Source of the DNA: Cryoendolithus antarcticus
Lineage: Eukaryota > Ascomycota > Dothideomycetes > Cladosporiales > Cladosporiaceae
NCBI GenBank assembly: GCA_002077065.1
Contig: NAJO01000036.1
Coordinates: 310,001-374,000 of the forward strand
Length of the DNA: 64,000 nucleotides
Direction: 5' to 3'
A program made the position numbers and the translations under genes. The stretch's first letter is position 1. Each line of letters opens with the position of its first letter. Below the pieces are notes generated by a model. The model searched no databases and had not been told where the DNA came from. It saw only the letters and a list, made by a program, of their open reading frames with translations. Below, piece after piece: positions 55,581-64,000 of the stretch.

Positions 55581-55751
55581 ATGATATCCGACAACTCCCT
55601 CTACAGCCTAGCCGTCTTCCTCGGCAGCGCGGCAATGCTGCTCATAGTGCTGTATCACTTCCTCGAGATCAACAGCAAAGACACAGCGGAGGTGAAGGGC
55701 GTGGTTAGTGGGGAGAGGAAGAGGGATGCTGTGCCTGCGAAGGTCAAATGA
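55581..55751 (+). CDS. ost4: OST4, oligosaccharyltransferase subunit 4
   Basis: 56-aa single-pass membrane miniprotein of the ER oligosaccharyltransferase complex. In yeast it holds Stt3 and Ost3/Ost6 together for N-glycosylation. Translation from 55581 starts 'MISDNSLYSLAVFLGSAAML' and continues 'LIVLYHFLEINSK'. This matches the Ost4 pattern: short lumenal start 'MISD', one helix of about 22 residues, and a polar cytosolic tail. The tail is longer and more basic than in yeast (36 aa total), as in other filamentous fungi. Single exon, stop TGA at 55749-55751. Easily missed because of its size. It works in the same pathway as ALG3 at 22.5 kb. Confidence 0.9.
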   Translation: MISDNSLYSLAVFLGSAAMLLIVLYHFLEINSKDTAEVKGVVSGERKRDAVPAKVK

Positions 55752-56171
55752 TGGGCTATTGGGCGGTGAACAAGGGCACGACAAAAGTGTATTGGGCAGG
55801 GAGTGGCTGGAGGTGCGAGGGGACAGGAGAGACGGCGGGCATGCGGAGTGAGACGAGTGGTGGAGGGTAGGGAGCGTGGGAGTGAGGAGCGCGGCTGCAT
55901 GCGATGCCGGGCAAGGCTGCAAGGCGCAGAAGACGTTGGAACTCAGTGCGCTACCAGAAAGGGTAGACATGCTCGTCGATGTGGGCGCAGAGGACGGGCA
56001 AGGTAGCAACCAATACGCATGGTGCCGAGGCAGACTGCTTTCGTCATCTCTCGATGCTGCTTGGATTGCTCTTGCTATCCAGCAGGCCGTCGCGCAATGC
56101 TGGCTACCTCCGCTAGAGGCTGCTCATATCCTGTAGTAGTGTGGCCTGACTTGCACACCCTCAACAGCTAC
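55752..56171. other. Convergent 3' region between OST4 and C2H2 gene
   Basis: 420 bp; small overlapping frames only. Probably 3' UTRs. Confidence 0.35.
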
Positions 56172-59100
56172 TCACGTCTCCACCCCCTCCATCCCCTCCC
56201 CCTCACTCTCACTCCCCGTCTCCCCCTCCACCGCAACCTCATCCTCGAAATCCTCATCATCCAGAAACCCCAGCCTCCGTTTCTGATTGACGAATTTACA
56301 TCCAAGCTGCCCCATCGTAGGCCCCACAATCCGCTTCCGCGCCTCAAGTCGTCTCACAGCGTCGCGAGCTTGTTCGTTGAGCCCGCTGGTATCGATGGAA
56401 GTTGCAGGAGTGAGATTGACGGCACTGAAGGGCTGGATGATGGGCGTGATGGAGCGGCCGTGAGAATCAGACAGATAGGCGTCAGAGTCATGCGTTTCTA
56501 TGCCTGCTTGTCAGTCTTGTTCGCGATCAGCCTGAAGGACACAACGAGTGATTGCGATCAAGAAGGGGGAAGCATACCTGGCAAGCCGGACTTTGGTCCA
56601 TCCCCCAGCCTCCACGCAATAGGTTCCAGATGCTCCTTCTCCACATGCTTCACCCACCCCTCAATCTGCCCAAACGTCGCCGGCTGACCGAACCCCTTGC
56701 TGACGTTACACTTCGTCCACAAACAAGCGTACTCGTCGTCCTCGCCCGGTCGGCCGTGGAGTTTGACAATGTGTTTCCGGAGTGTGGAGAGGGAGTGAAG
56801 CTCAGCTTTACACCCTTGCCACTCGCAATTGTAGACCTGAAATTTGGGTTCCTGAAGTGGCTGAGTAGGCGGACGATAGGCAGTCCGTCCAGCACCTGAT
56901 AAAGGCTTCGATCCTGCGGCTGCGGGCGGCAGACCCTGAGCTTCACGCGAATGAACGCTTTTGCGCCAGCCTTTTGGTCGGCCTTTGGTCTTTATCACAT
57001 TGCCATTCTCGTCGAGCTGTCGGAAAGCTGCGTAGCCTACAGCAGCGCCGGAGCCGGACATCGCAGGCGAGCTTACGGCTCCACGGTTTGGTGCTGAGGT
57101 CTTTCGCGTTCCAGACGACGTGTTTGGCTGTCGCGTCGTGGAAGTGGGCTGCGGGGTGGAGCCGCCGGATGTGTCCGCGCGGACCGAGCTTAGCTTGGAG
57201 GTCTTGGAAGGGCGGCCTTTCTTTTTGGGTTTGTGGATGTAGCCTGGCTCTTTTACTGAGGCGAGAGGAGGCTCTTCAGTAGTCTTGTTGATGCGGTGCA
57301 CGGTCTTCAGGGTGTCGCCCTCGTCGTCGGCATCGGCTGCATCTTCGTTGCGGATAAGGTTCCCGACTGCGTTTGAGTGTGACTCCTTTGCAGGCTCGGG
57401 GTCGATGACATCCCATTTGATCGTCGCAAGGTCGCTTCTATTGCCACCTGAGTCAATCATGCCCCCCCGCTCGCCTAGCAGACGCTGCACGTGGTTCATG
57501 TGAGCGTTCAGAGGGCGCATGTCGGGATGACGACCAGTAGCCAGCAGTACATCCCGTGCGATGGTCCTGTCGTCGTAGTGGGACTTCCGCGCAACGCGAT
57601 CGCGCATGATAGGCTCAACGATCATCTTCCCTCTAATGCGCTCGTGTTGTAAGAACTCTTGAGTCGGACCCGTGCGCATAGGTGGAGCAGGTGGTGGAGG
57701 CGCAGGCTGGGCTATGGACTGTGCTGCCATTGGTGCGGGTGGTGCTTTGAAGCGTCCATTCGGCGTAGGAGGACGGAAGATCTGCACAGGTGGAGCGCCG
57801 GGACATTGCAGCGTTTGCGCGGTCATCGCTTGTAGCGGAACATCGCTTGCTTTCGACCCCTGTGATGCGATGCCAACGCCTTGTGCAGTCTGCTGCATTT
57901 TAGGAGGTGGCAGCTCATCGTCGTCTGAATCTGCTTGCGTCAGATCGACCATCGTGCTGAAGTCACGCTTCCGCGCAGCCTCCTCCTTATCGGCTGGCGG
58001 ACGCGGTGGTGGCGTGGGCTTGACTTCCATCTTCGGCTCTGGTGCTGTAGGTGCTGGCGCTGGCTCGTCGTCAAATGAATAAATAGGAGTGTTGCTAACA
58101 GCCGGAGGAACGAAAGTGTTGATGAACGCGCTTTGCACGGCAGGAGCAGGAGTCGACACTGATGAGGAAGGTGCGGTCCGCGCCGGGCCTGGTAATGGAT
58201 CCTGGGGTGCGGAAGGTGGTTGTCGATGCATGTTGTTTACTTCTCTAGCGGCGTCTGACGGTGAGAACGATGGGACTTCGTAGGAGACTGTCGTGTCGCC
58301 GTTCGGCTTCGTGATCGGATTCGAGGATGAGCTGGCTACTCGTGGAATCAGGCCGACGTCTCGCCTCCACTGCATCTCTTCTCGTGTTGGCCGACCTCGC
58401 TTCTTCCCTGTGTTACTCAAGGGTGTTGTCCTTGCACCGCCGTTCATTTCACCGCCGCCTCCGTTAGTACTCGCAGGCGACTTCGTGCTGCTACCACCAG
58501 GCACAGCGTGCAGCAACTGCTTCGCGAACCCAGCCCGCTCGAATTTGAGACCGACATTCTCGAGCGACTCGCACAGCTCAACGTAGTTCGGATTCTGGTC
58601 TAGTCGCGCCAGCAGATCTGCCTTCGTCATTGGCTTGTCAGGGTTTTTACCAGTGAGCCATTTCGCAGCTAGCTCAGCGAGAACACGTTTCTTGCCTGGT
58701 GGCCAGAGAGTAGAGGTTGCAGGCTTTTTGGTCGTGGCTGAAGCACCCATTAGATGCGCTGGCGGTGGTGGTTTCGGCCGGCTGAATGGCTTGAACGCTG
58801 TGATCATTGCTGAGGCACTTTCAGCAGTAGGTGCCGCGCTTGGTGTTGAGAGTGCTGCCGCGGATGAGGCAGGTGCGGCAGTTGTCGGCGCCTTGGCTGT
58901 TGCTGGTCTATATAGCGGTGCCACAGTCGACTTTGCTTGCTGTGGCGACTGAGATGCGCCATGACTGCGCCGCTCTTCCTCCCAAAGCTTAGCGAGCATG
59001 GTCGGGTTTTTCGCATTGAACTCGCGCAGCTTCTGGAACATCATCCGCATCTCAATCTCCTCAGGCGTCGCCCCTGGCATATCGGGCATCTGAGGCTCTT

Positions 59101-60274
59101 CCAGCACAGGCGCTTTGCTCGATGCCATCTGAGTCAGTGCTGTAGCAGCAGTTGCGCTTTGCGGAGTCTCCTCTCGTGCTTTCCGACGCTGCTCGTTCTT
59201 GCGATCCTGAGATGCCTTCTTCGCTGCGGCATCAGCGTCGCCTTTTCGCTTCGCCTCTGCCGCCTCTTTCGCTGCCTCATCCTCAGCTTTTTGCTTGATT
59301 TCCTCAACCTTTCGCCTCTCGGCAACGAGGCGATTTTCCTCTGCCTTTCGCGCGGTCTTCTCCTCGTCAAGCTTTCGTTGCTTCTCAGCTTCGATCTTCG
59401 CTTTCTTCTCCCGCTCAGCTCGAAAGTCATACACTTGAGATGGGTCCACTGTAGTCGATGCAGGTTCCACCGACTCGCTCTGCTGCCTGTGACTCACCTG
59501 ATGGACCGGCTGATGTGAATTCATCAGGGATGATGGCTGGTGACCAGATCCTAGTGAAGCCTGCTTGCTATGACCGGACTGGTGCTGCTGAGCTTGCACT
59601 GCTTGCAATGGAGTGGCGTATCGCTGAGGCTGCGTCGGGGCTTGACTCTGCGGAGCGGTGTTGTAGGCTGACTGATACGAGGAATCATTCAAGGTGCTCG
59701 CAGTGTTCTGCGTGGAGCTGGTCTGGTAGCTTGAGCCTGTGTTCGCATGGAGATAGCCAGATGTGGAGCTCTGCGATTGCACAGTCGGGGGGTAGCTCAG
59801 ACGACCGAACGTAGCTGTGGACGGAGTGTTTGTCGCGTTGAGTGGAGAAGTGCGAGACTGTGTTCGGTTGGACATTTGAAGTCCCGTACCTCTGTTTTGA
59901 TACGTCGAAGCACCGTAGTCCGCATTCGACCAGCCTGTATTACCACTTTGCTGCGTACTGCTAGACCTGCTCCCAGTGGACTGGCCGTAGTTCTGACCAG
60001 TGCTTAAGCTGCCTGCCGACCCACGATTGCTACCGCTGTCTACGCTGGCATGCTGCTGTTGCGGTGCAGTCACACATTGACCCGCGCTGTAGTTATTTGA
60101 TCCACTAGACTGATAGCCGGTGTTCGCGCGACTGCCGGGTGTCGTTGCGCTCGGGTATTGGGATCCTGTGGTGGATGCACTTTGGTAAGTGTAGCCGGTT
60201 GGTGTCTGGTTTGCTTGGCTACCTACTGGATCGTAGTAGGCGCCATACTGATTGTTCGCGTTGTACGGCGCCAT
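56172..60274 (-). CDS. Large C2H2 zinc-finger nuclear protein
   Basis: About 1342 aa in two exons: 60274-56578 and 56503-56172. The 74-bp intron (GTATGC...CTGAC...GCAG) joins 'GPKSGLPG' to 'IETHDSDAYLSD'. Residues 1-280 are Gln/Ser/Tyr/Thr-rich and prion-like. Residues about 280-350 are a charged Lys/Glu/Ala coiled coil ('KAKIEAEKQRKLDEEKTARK'). AT-hook-like patches occur ('KKRGRPTREEM', 'KKKGRPSKTS', 'TKGRPKGWRK'). Two C2H2-type fingers lie near residues 1140-1205 ('YNCEWQGCKAELHSLSTLRK', then 'HIVKLHG', and 'YACLWTKC...HVEKEH'). The acidic C-terminus is in exon 2. Domain make-up suggests a chromatin or transcription factor; no orthologue name is claimed. It is divergent from RPL26 (429 bp apart). 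Confidence 0.88.
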
Positions 60275-60703
60275 AGCAGAAAGTCCGCCTTGCCCTCAAC
60301 CTGTTCGTCTCGACTAAGGTAGGTAATGACGGCGGCGACCGTCGCATCGCTCACCACAGCTTCGCCGCATCGGTCGGCCAATACACGTTTGATCCAGACT
60401 CTCCATCTCTACGCAATCGGTCCCTTGCCAGTACAGAATTGGCCGAAAGCATGTACATAGACGATAAATCCACGGGCACACTCCACGCTCACACGCCTAT
60501 CACGCGCGTGAAGCTAGGAAGTACCGCCAAGCATCTTTGCTAGCGCGCGGGCCTGTCCCGCTGCTCCGCAACCCTAGAGCGCCAAGACGAAAGTTCGACA
60601 CACTCGGAATTTACAAGCGGGACGACATTGACAACGTCAGGCGATTACGACAGCGACATCGACGACCTCCCTCACCCCTAATCCCTTATTCAACACCGCC
60701 GAG
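60275..60703. other. Divergent promoter between C2H2 gene and RPL26
   Basis: 429 bp. Contains an AACCCTAG telobox-like element at 60570-60577, about 130 bp before the RPL26 ATG. Telobox-like boxes occur in ascomycete ribosomal-protein promoters. Confidence 0.45.
60570..60577 (+). promoter_or_regulatory. Telobox-like AACCCTAG near RPL26
   Basis: The core AACCCTA is bound by Rap1/Tbf1-type factors in ribosomal-protein promoters of several ascomycetes. Here it lies at a suitable distance from RPL26. A single copy, so weak evidence. Confidence 0.3.
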
Positions 60704-61240
60704 ATGACGAAGATCAACACAAACCTCTCCTCCAGCCGGCGGAAGAGCCGCAAGGCTCACTTCCAGGCCCCCTCCAGTGTGCGCCGCGTGATCATGAGCG
60801 CACCGCTCTCTAAGGGTATGCATTGCCTGTATAGTCATATTGAGCGCATTGCAGGAGAACTGACAACATCCCAGAACTTAGGGAAAAGCACAACGTCCGC
60901 GCTCCCCCTTCAATCCAACCCCTCTCCACCTCCAACCTAACACCCCAAACAGGTCCGCTCCATCCCCCTCCGCAAAGACGACGAAGTCATCATCAAGCGC
61001 GGCTCCAACAAAGGCCGCGAGGGCAAGATCGTCGCCTGCTACCGCCTCAAATACGTCATCCACATCGAGCGCGTCACCCGTGAGAAGTCCAATGGCCAGA
61101 GCGTGCCCATCGGCATTGCGCCCAGCAAAGTCGAGGTCACGAAGTTGAAGATCGACAAGGATCGTGAGAGCATTTTGGAGAGGATTGCCAAGGGACGGGA
61201 GGCGACGAAGAAGAAGAGCGAGGCGTCGAAGAAGGCTTGA
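60704..61240 (+). CDS. rpl26: 60S ribosomal protein L26 (uL24)
   Basis: Component of the large ribosomal subunit near the exit tunnel; KOW-domain family, 139 aa. Three exons: 60704-60815, a 20-nt microexon 60875-60894, and 60953-61240. Introns are 59 bp (GTATGC...CCCAG) and 58 bp (GTCCGC...CTAAC...ACAG). Exon 1 encodes '[20 protein letters not shown]' and 'MSAPLSK'. The microexon supplies 'ELREKHN'. Exon 3 begins '[17 protein letters not shown]' and contains '[20 protein letters not shown]'. The reconstruction fits L26 without gaps, so the microexon is firmly supported. The C-terminus is Lys-rich as usual. Confidence 0.95.
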
Positions 61241-61995
61241 ACGGTGTGACATTCCAGAGTTGCATCTGTTTGAGCTGCCTATTGGCGTCGACTGTGAAAG
61301 AGCATGGGACTTGATTACAGCATGAGATCGCGCTCCGCTGAGCAAGGTCGGACACCATAGCCATGCCCGAAATGTGAAAGCTTCGAAAGTCCAACCTTCT
61401 TCCATACCCTCTCTCAGTCTCACACCTGAGAGCGAAGATCCCGTTGACTCTCGACGAGGAACTCGCAAGAGTACCTTCGCTCTCTTGCTTCGCGCTTGTC
61501 GTCGTGCGTGATGTTGCATGCGTGACGCCACGTGACGATCACGCCTTGTCTGCCATCCTCACAATGGTCGTGCACTTCGGCCGCGTGCCTATGTCTGGCG
61601 CGCTGGTCCGAGTGCACAAGGGTAGGTCTTGATTTCTTCTTCCTGTCGTTTCTCTTCATCACAGACGTGACGTGGCAAATACTTTCGAAATTCTACGAGA
61701 GGGGGAGGGAGTACACATAAGAAGCAAACGCAGTATTATCAACTCTCTGGCCCACTTTCTCCATGGCTATCTGTAGTTAAACAACTAGCGAAGATTGAAC
61801 ATCGAATCGCCTGCAGAGCGCTCACTGAGTTCCCGTGAGGTGAAGTGCTTTGAAGGTGACTTACAGACCCAGCGCTAGCGCTTCATAGAAGAAGCTGTGA
61901 GAAGCTATGTAGCTGCCCAAAGGGTCGCCCACACAACTAGCCATACCATCAACAGCATCAGTGAGCATTTTCCGTCTCATTCCCTCAATATCCGA
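61241..61995. other. Intergenic stretch downstream of RPL26
   Basis: 755 bp. A 217-codon frame on the minus strand covers RPL26 exons antisense and is not a gene. Nothing else recognised. Confidence 0.4.
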
Positions 61996-62799
61996 TCAAG
62001 CGCAAGCCATGCACTCCCTCCACGTCCCTACACTCCACTCTTCCCGACTCCCCTCGCCTGTACTGATCTCCACAGCAGCAATCAGTGCCCTTTGCGCATC
62101 ATGCCACCAACCATAAATTCACACCTCCCTTGCTACCCCGTCCGGTCCAAGCCACCGTAACTGCGCCTGTGCCCTCCTGCATGCGTAGTACCACCATTCA
62201 TTTGTCTCCACCACGTTACTCGAGGGATGCGCGTCTCTGATCTCCTGTCCAAAGGCAGCACAATGTTCGCTAAGCTGTACCTCGAGGTGAGTGCCACCCG
62301 AGTACTCAAGATCCTGGAGGCGTATTTGCTCCCTAGGTGTGAACTCGATGTATTGAAGGTGACGCCATAGTGTAGTGCAGTCGAGAGGCGTTGAGCGGGC
62401 TAGGCAGCTGGACGCGAAACGGATGTGGCGAATCTGGTCTTTGGAGATTGATCCAAGATTGCGGAGCCAGCGGGTATAGAGAGCTTCGCCTGTGGTGATG
62501 TCCAGCCCACTGAAGTCGAAAGTGTTCATTGCGTAGTATGTTCCTCCATGCACACGACGGGAAGCACTGTTGACTTGAAGGAGTGAAGGTGGGCGCCAGG
62601 ATGTATCAATGCTGATGATCCGACGGCCGGTAAGCTCTGTATGAAGTGTGTAGGCTCTAATGATATCGAACAGCTCTGGAGGCAGGCCTTGGACGCTAAT
62701 TATGAGAGCGGTGTCGATGGAATCAGTTTCCTGGTGCTGAGCCACCTCTTTCGAAAGACCACGACGAGCTCCAGTCGATTTCGTGCCTGGGAATATCAT
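61996..62799 (-). pseudogene. LPPEL-family protein (member 2) with in-frame TGA near C-terminus
   Basis: ATG 62799 opens a 226-codon frame ending at TGA 62121-62119. Family blocks: 'QGLPPELFDIIRAYTLHTEL', 'WRPPSLLQVNSASRRV', 'TFDFSGLD', 'TRWLRNLG', 'IRHIRFASS' and 'PLDCTTLWRHLQ'. Just before the stop is 'LRWLGPDGVAREV'. The frame then continues 'IYGWWHDAQRALIAAVEIS' to a second stop at 61998-61996. Member 4 at the window edge reads 'VREAWVHVNCYDAKRELV' and member 1 'VRSVWMPVEYPTFQGLL', so the TGA replaces a Trp (TGG) conserved in both. The shortened protein lacks about 40 C-terminal residues. It may still be partly functional, so 'pseudogene' is tentative. Confidence 0.6.
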
Positions 62800-63012
62800 C
62801 GCCGCGAGTGACTAGCAGTGGTTGAACTCGGCAAAAGTATATTGCAACTCCTGAATCGCAGATTGCCGGTCGTAAACTTCGCGTAGCGAGCTCCGTGGGA
62901 TAAAGTCTGTGGAGGTGACAAGTGGCTGTTCACACTTGCGGCAGGCACGACCCAACTTAGACTACAAGGAGCCATGGACGTCAGATCGCAGTCAGTGAGC
63001 TAAGAAATACTT

Positions 63013-63693
63013 TCAAGTGAGAGTTGGACTGGAGAGTACCTCTCGTGGAGTGTGATCACAGACCTTAGGTCCAGAACTACATGAGACAGAGCGCATCGTA
63101 TGATGCGCTGCACGCTTCTCTGGGCGCGGGTCAGTCAAGGCCTCGATTTCCACATTAAGCCGCTGACTCAGACGTATGGAGGCCGCCGGATCGGCGTCCT
63201 CGAGAGCAATGCGATCCGCAGCCTTGTCACTGATTACCTGCAAGCATCTCCACAGTGTAGAGCAGTCGAGAGGCGGTGTCCAGGAGGCGTAGCTGCTGGC
63301 GAAGCGGAGATGGCGGGGACGTCCAAGTCGCGATGACCTGGGCAAGCTTTTGAGCCAGCGCGCGCAGAGAATCACGCCTTTTCCGGTGCTTAGGCTGCTG
63401 AAGTCAAAGATGGTGGTGAAGAGGTAATTGTTAAGGAAAGCTGTTCTTGTGGCTTGATTGAGGTGGATGTGGTCGGGTGGGCGCCAGATTGCTGTTATGA
63501 AGGTGTGCTGGTTCGAGTCGAATTGTAGGGTATAATCTCTAATGATCTCGTAGAGCTCTGGAGGCAGGCTGTGGATGCTGGTGACGAGAGCGCTGTCCAT
63601 GTTGCTCAGTCTGGATGATGCGGACGGACCAGGGTTGGCGGATGGCTCAACGCGACGATGAGAGGAGTGCGCATCTTCGTGTGACGGCTGCAT
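63013..63693 (-). CDS. LPPEL-family protein (member 3)
   Basis: Frame from ATG 63693 (226 aa); ATG 63600 is an alternative start that sits, as in paralogues, just before the motif. Blocks: 'HSLPPELYEIIRDYTLQFDS', 'WRPPDHIHLNQATRTAF', 'IFDFSSLS', 'ARWLKSLP', 'RHLRFASSY' and 'PLDCSTLWRCLQ'. The last about 50 residues ('HTMRSVSCSSGPKVCDHTPR') do not align with the Trp-containing tail of members 1, 2 and 4, so this copy is divergent, truncated or spliced at its 3' end. Same strand as members 2 and 4, forming a tandem row. Function unknown. Confidence 0.55.
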   Translation of the reverse strand: MQPSHEDAHSSHRRVEPSANPGPSASSRLSNMDSALVTSIHSLPPELYEIIRDYTLQFDSNQHTFITAIWRPPDHIHLNQATRTAFLNNYLFTTIFDFSSLSTGKGVILCARWLKSLPRSSRLGRPRHLRFASSYASWTPPLDCSTLWRCLQVISDKAADRIALEDADPAASIRLSQRLNVEIEALTDPRPEKRAAHHTMRSVSCSSGPKVCDHTPREVLSSPTLT

Positions 63694-63859
63694 CTTCAGC
63701 GTGACGATCAAGTGCTCGTGGCAGCTTGTCTTTGGGTGTCTTTGAAGAGCTTGTGCACGTACTGTCAGAATGCAGAAGAAGCGTCGAAGTTCATGTTGCA
63801 AGATGCGAGCGGGTTACTAAGGGCAGGCGCGACCCATGACACTCTGGCACGAATCAGCG

Positions 63860-64000
63860 TCAAAAGCTAGTCCTAAACCTTTCACACTCCTCCTTCACTG
63901 CCTTGACCAATTCTCGCTTCGCATCATAGCAATTGACATGCACCCACGCCTCTCTTACCACCCCATCCGCTCCACACCACAGCACCTTCGTCTCCGTACG
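63860..64000 (-). CDS. LPPEL-family protein (member 4), 3' end only
   Basis: The last 46 codons before TGA 63862-63860 run off the right edge. The reading 'KVLWCGADGVVREAWVHVNC' and 'YDAKRELVKAVKEECERF' aligns with the C-terminus of members 1 and 2 of the family. Partial by window truncation; the rest lies beyond position 64000. Confidence 0.5.
   Translation of the reverse strand, partial: RTETKVLWCGADGVVREAWVHVNCYDAKRELVKAVKEECERFRTSF

Noticed and set aside
60878..61531. 217-codon minus-strand frame
   Set aside because: Antisense shadow of RPL26 exon 3; the ribosomal protein on the plus strand explains the openness.
1..64000. Altered genetic code (stop reassignment) to explain the internal stops
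   Set aside because: All three stop codons appear among the internal stops, and the same codons end well-conserved genes normally. Core genes have none internally.

Overview
The window is nuclear DNA of a filamentous ascomycete. Genes are mostly intron-poor. Where introns occur they are short (about 48-120 bp) with GTRNGT donors, CTRAC-like branch points and YAG acceptors. The regulators are typical of Pezizomycotina: an XlnR xylanase activator and a NirA/NIT4 nitrate activator. A family of short proteins with an LPPEL[FY] motif and a pair of small RBR-type ubiquitin-ligase genes point to Dothideomycetes, perhaps Mycosphaerellales/Teratosphaeriaceae. The class is a reasonable inference; the order and family are a guess from gene-family resemblance.

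Layout. 0.4-3 kb: MFS drug-type transporter (-). 5.3-7.2 kb: two unrecognised genes (-), one broken by an in-frame stop. 7.7-10.1 kb: divergent pair of a PflX-like radical-SAM protein (-) and the Fe-S scaffold Nbp35 (+). 11-13.8 kb: secreted GH43 glycosidase (+) facing an imidazolonepropionase-like amidohydrolase (-). 15.3-21.1 kb: VAMP7-like R-SNARE (+), cis-CaaD-like tautomerase (-), large vacuolar TRP channel Yvc1 (-). 22-27.4 kb: EIF1AD (+), ALG3 (-), tRNA endonuclease subunit SEN34 (+), a Cys-rich unknown (+). 27.4-30.4 kb is a gene-poor stretch. 30.4-33.5 kb: XlnR (+). 33.7-36.4 kb: two tandem RBR-type E3 genes (-), the second decayed. 36.9-40 kb: SDR (-) divergent from a ketopantoate-reductase-like gene (+), then a small Cys protein (+). 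41.2-45.5 kb: Ca2+/H+ antiporter Vcx1 (+) and a bZIP factor (-). 47-52.3 kb: NirA (-) divergent from an AtuA/DUF1446 protein (+). 52.8-55.8 kb: acidic unknown with an in-frame stop (+), LPPEL protein (-), and the 56-residue OST4 gene (+). 56.2-61.2 kb: large C2H2 nuclear protein (-) divergent from RPL26 (+). 62-64 kb: three LPPEL-family members in a row (-), the last cut by the window edge.

The core genes are intact: protein glycosylation (ALG3, OST4), translation (RPL26, EIF1AD), tRNA splicing (SEN34), Fe-S assembly (NBP35), calcium homeostasis (YVC1, VCX1), and carbon and nitrogen regulation (XlnR, NirA). In contrast, several lineage-specific genes carry a single in-frame stop inside otherwise continuous coding sequence. 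In every case one C-to-T or G-to-A transition would account for it. This split between clean core genes and broken accessory genes is the most notable pattern in the window. No transposon, CRISPR array, tRNA or rRNA gene was recognised.
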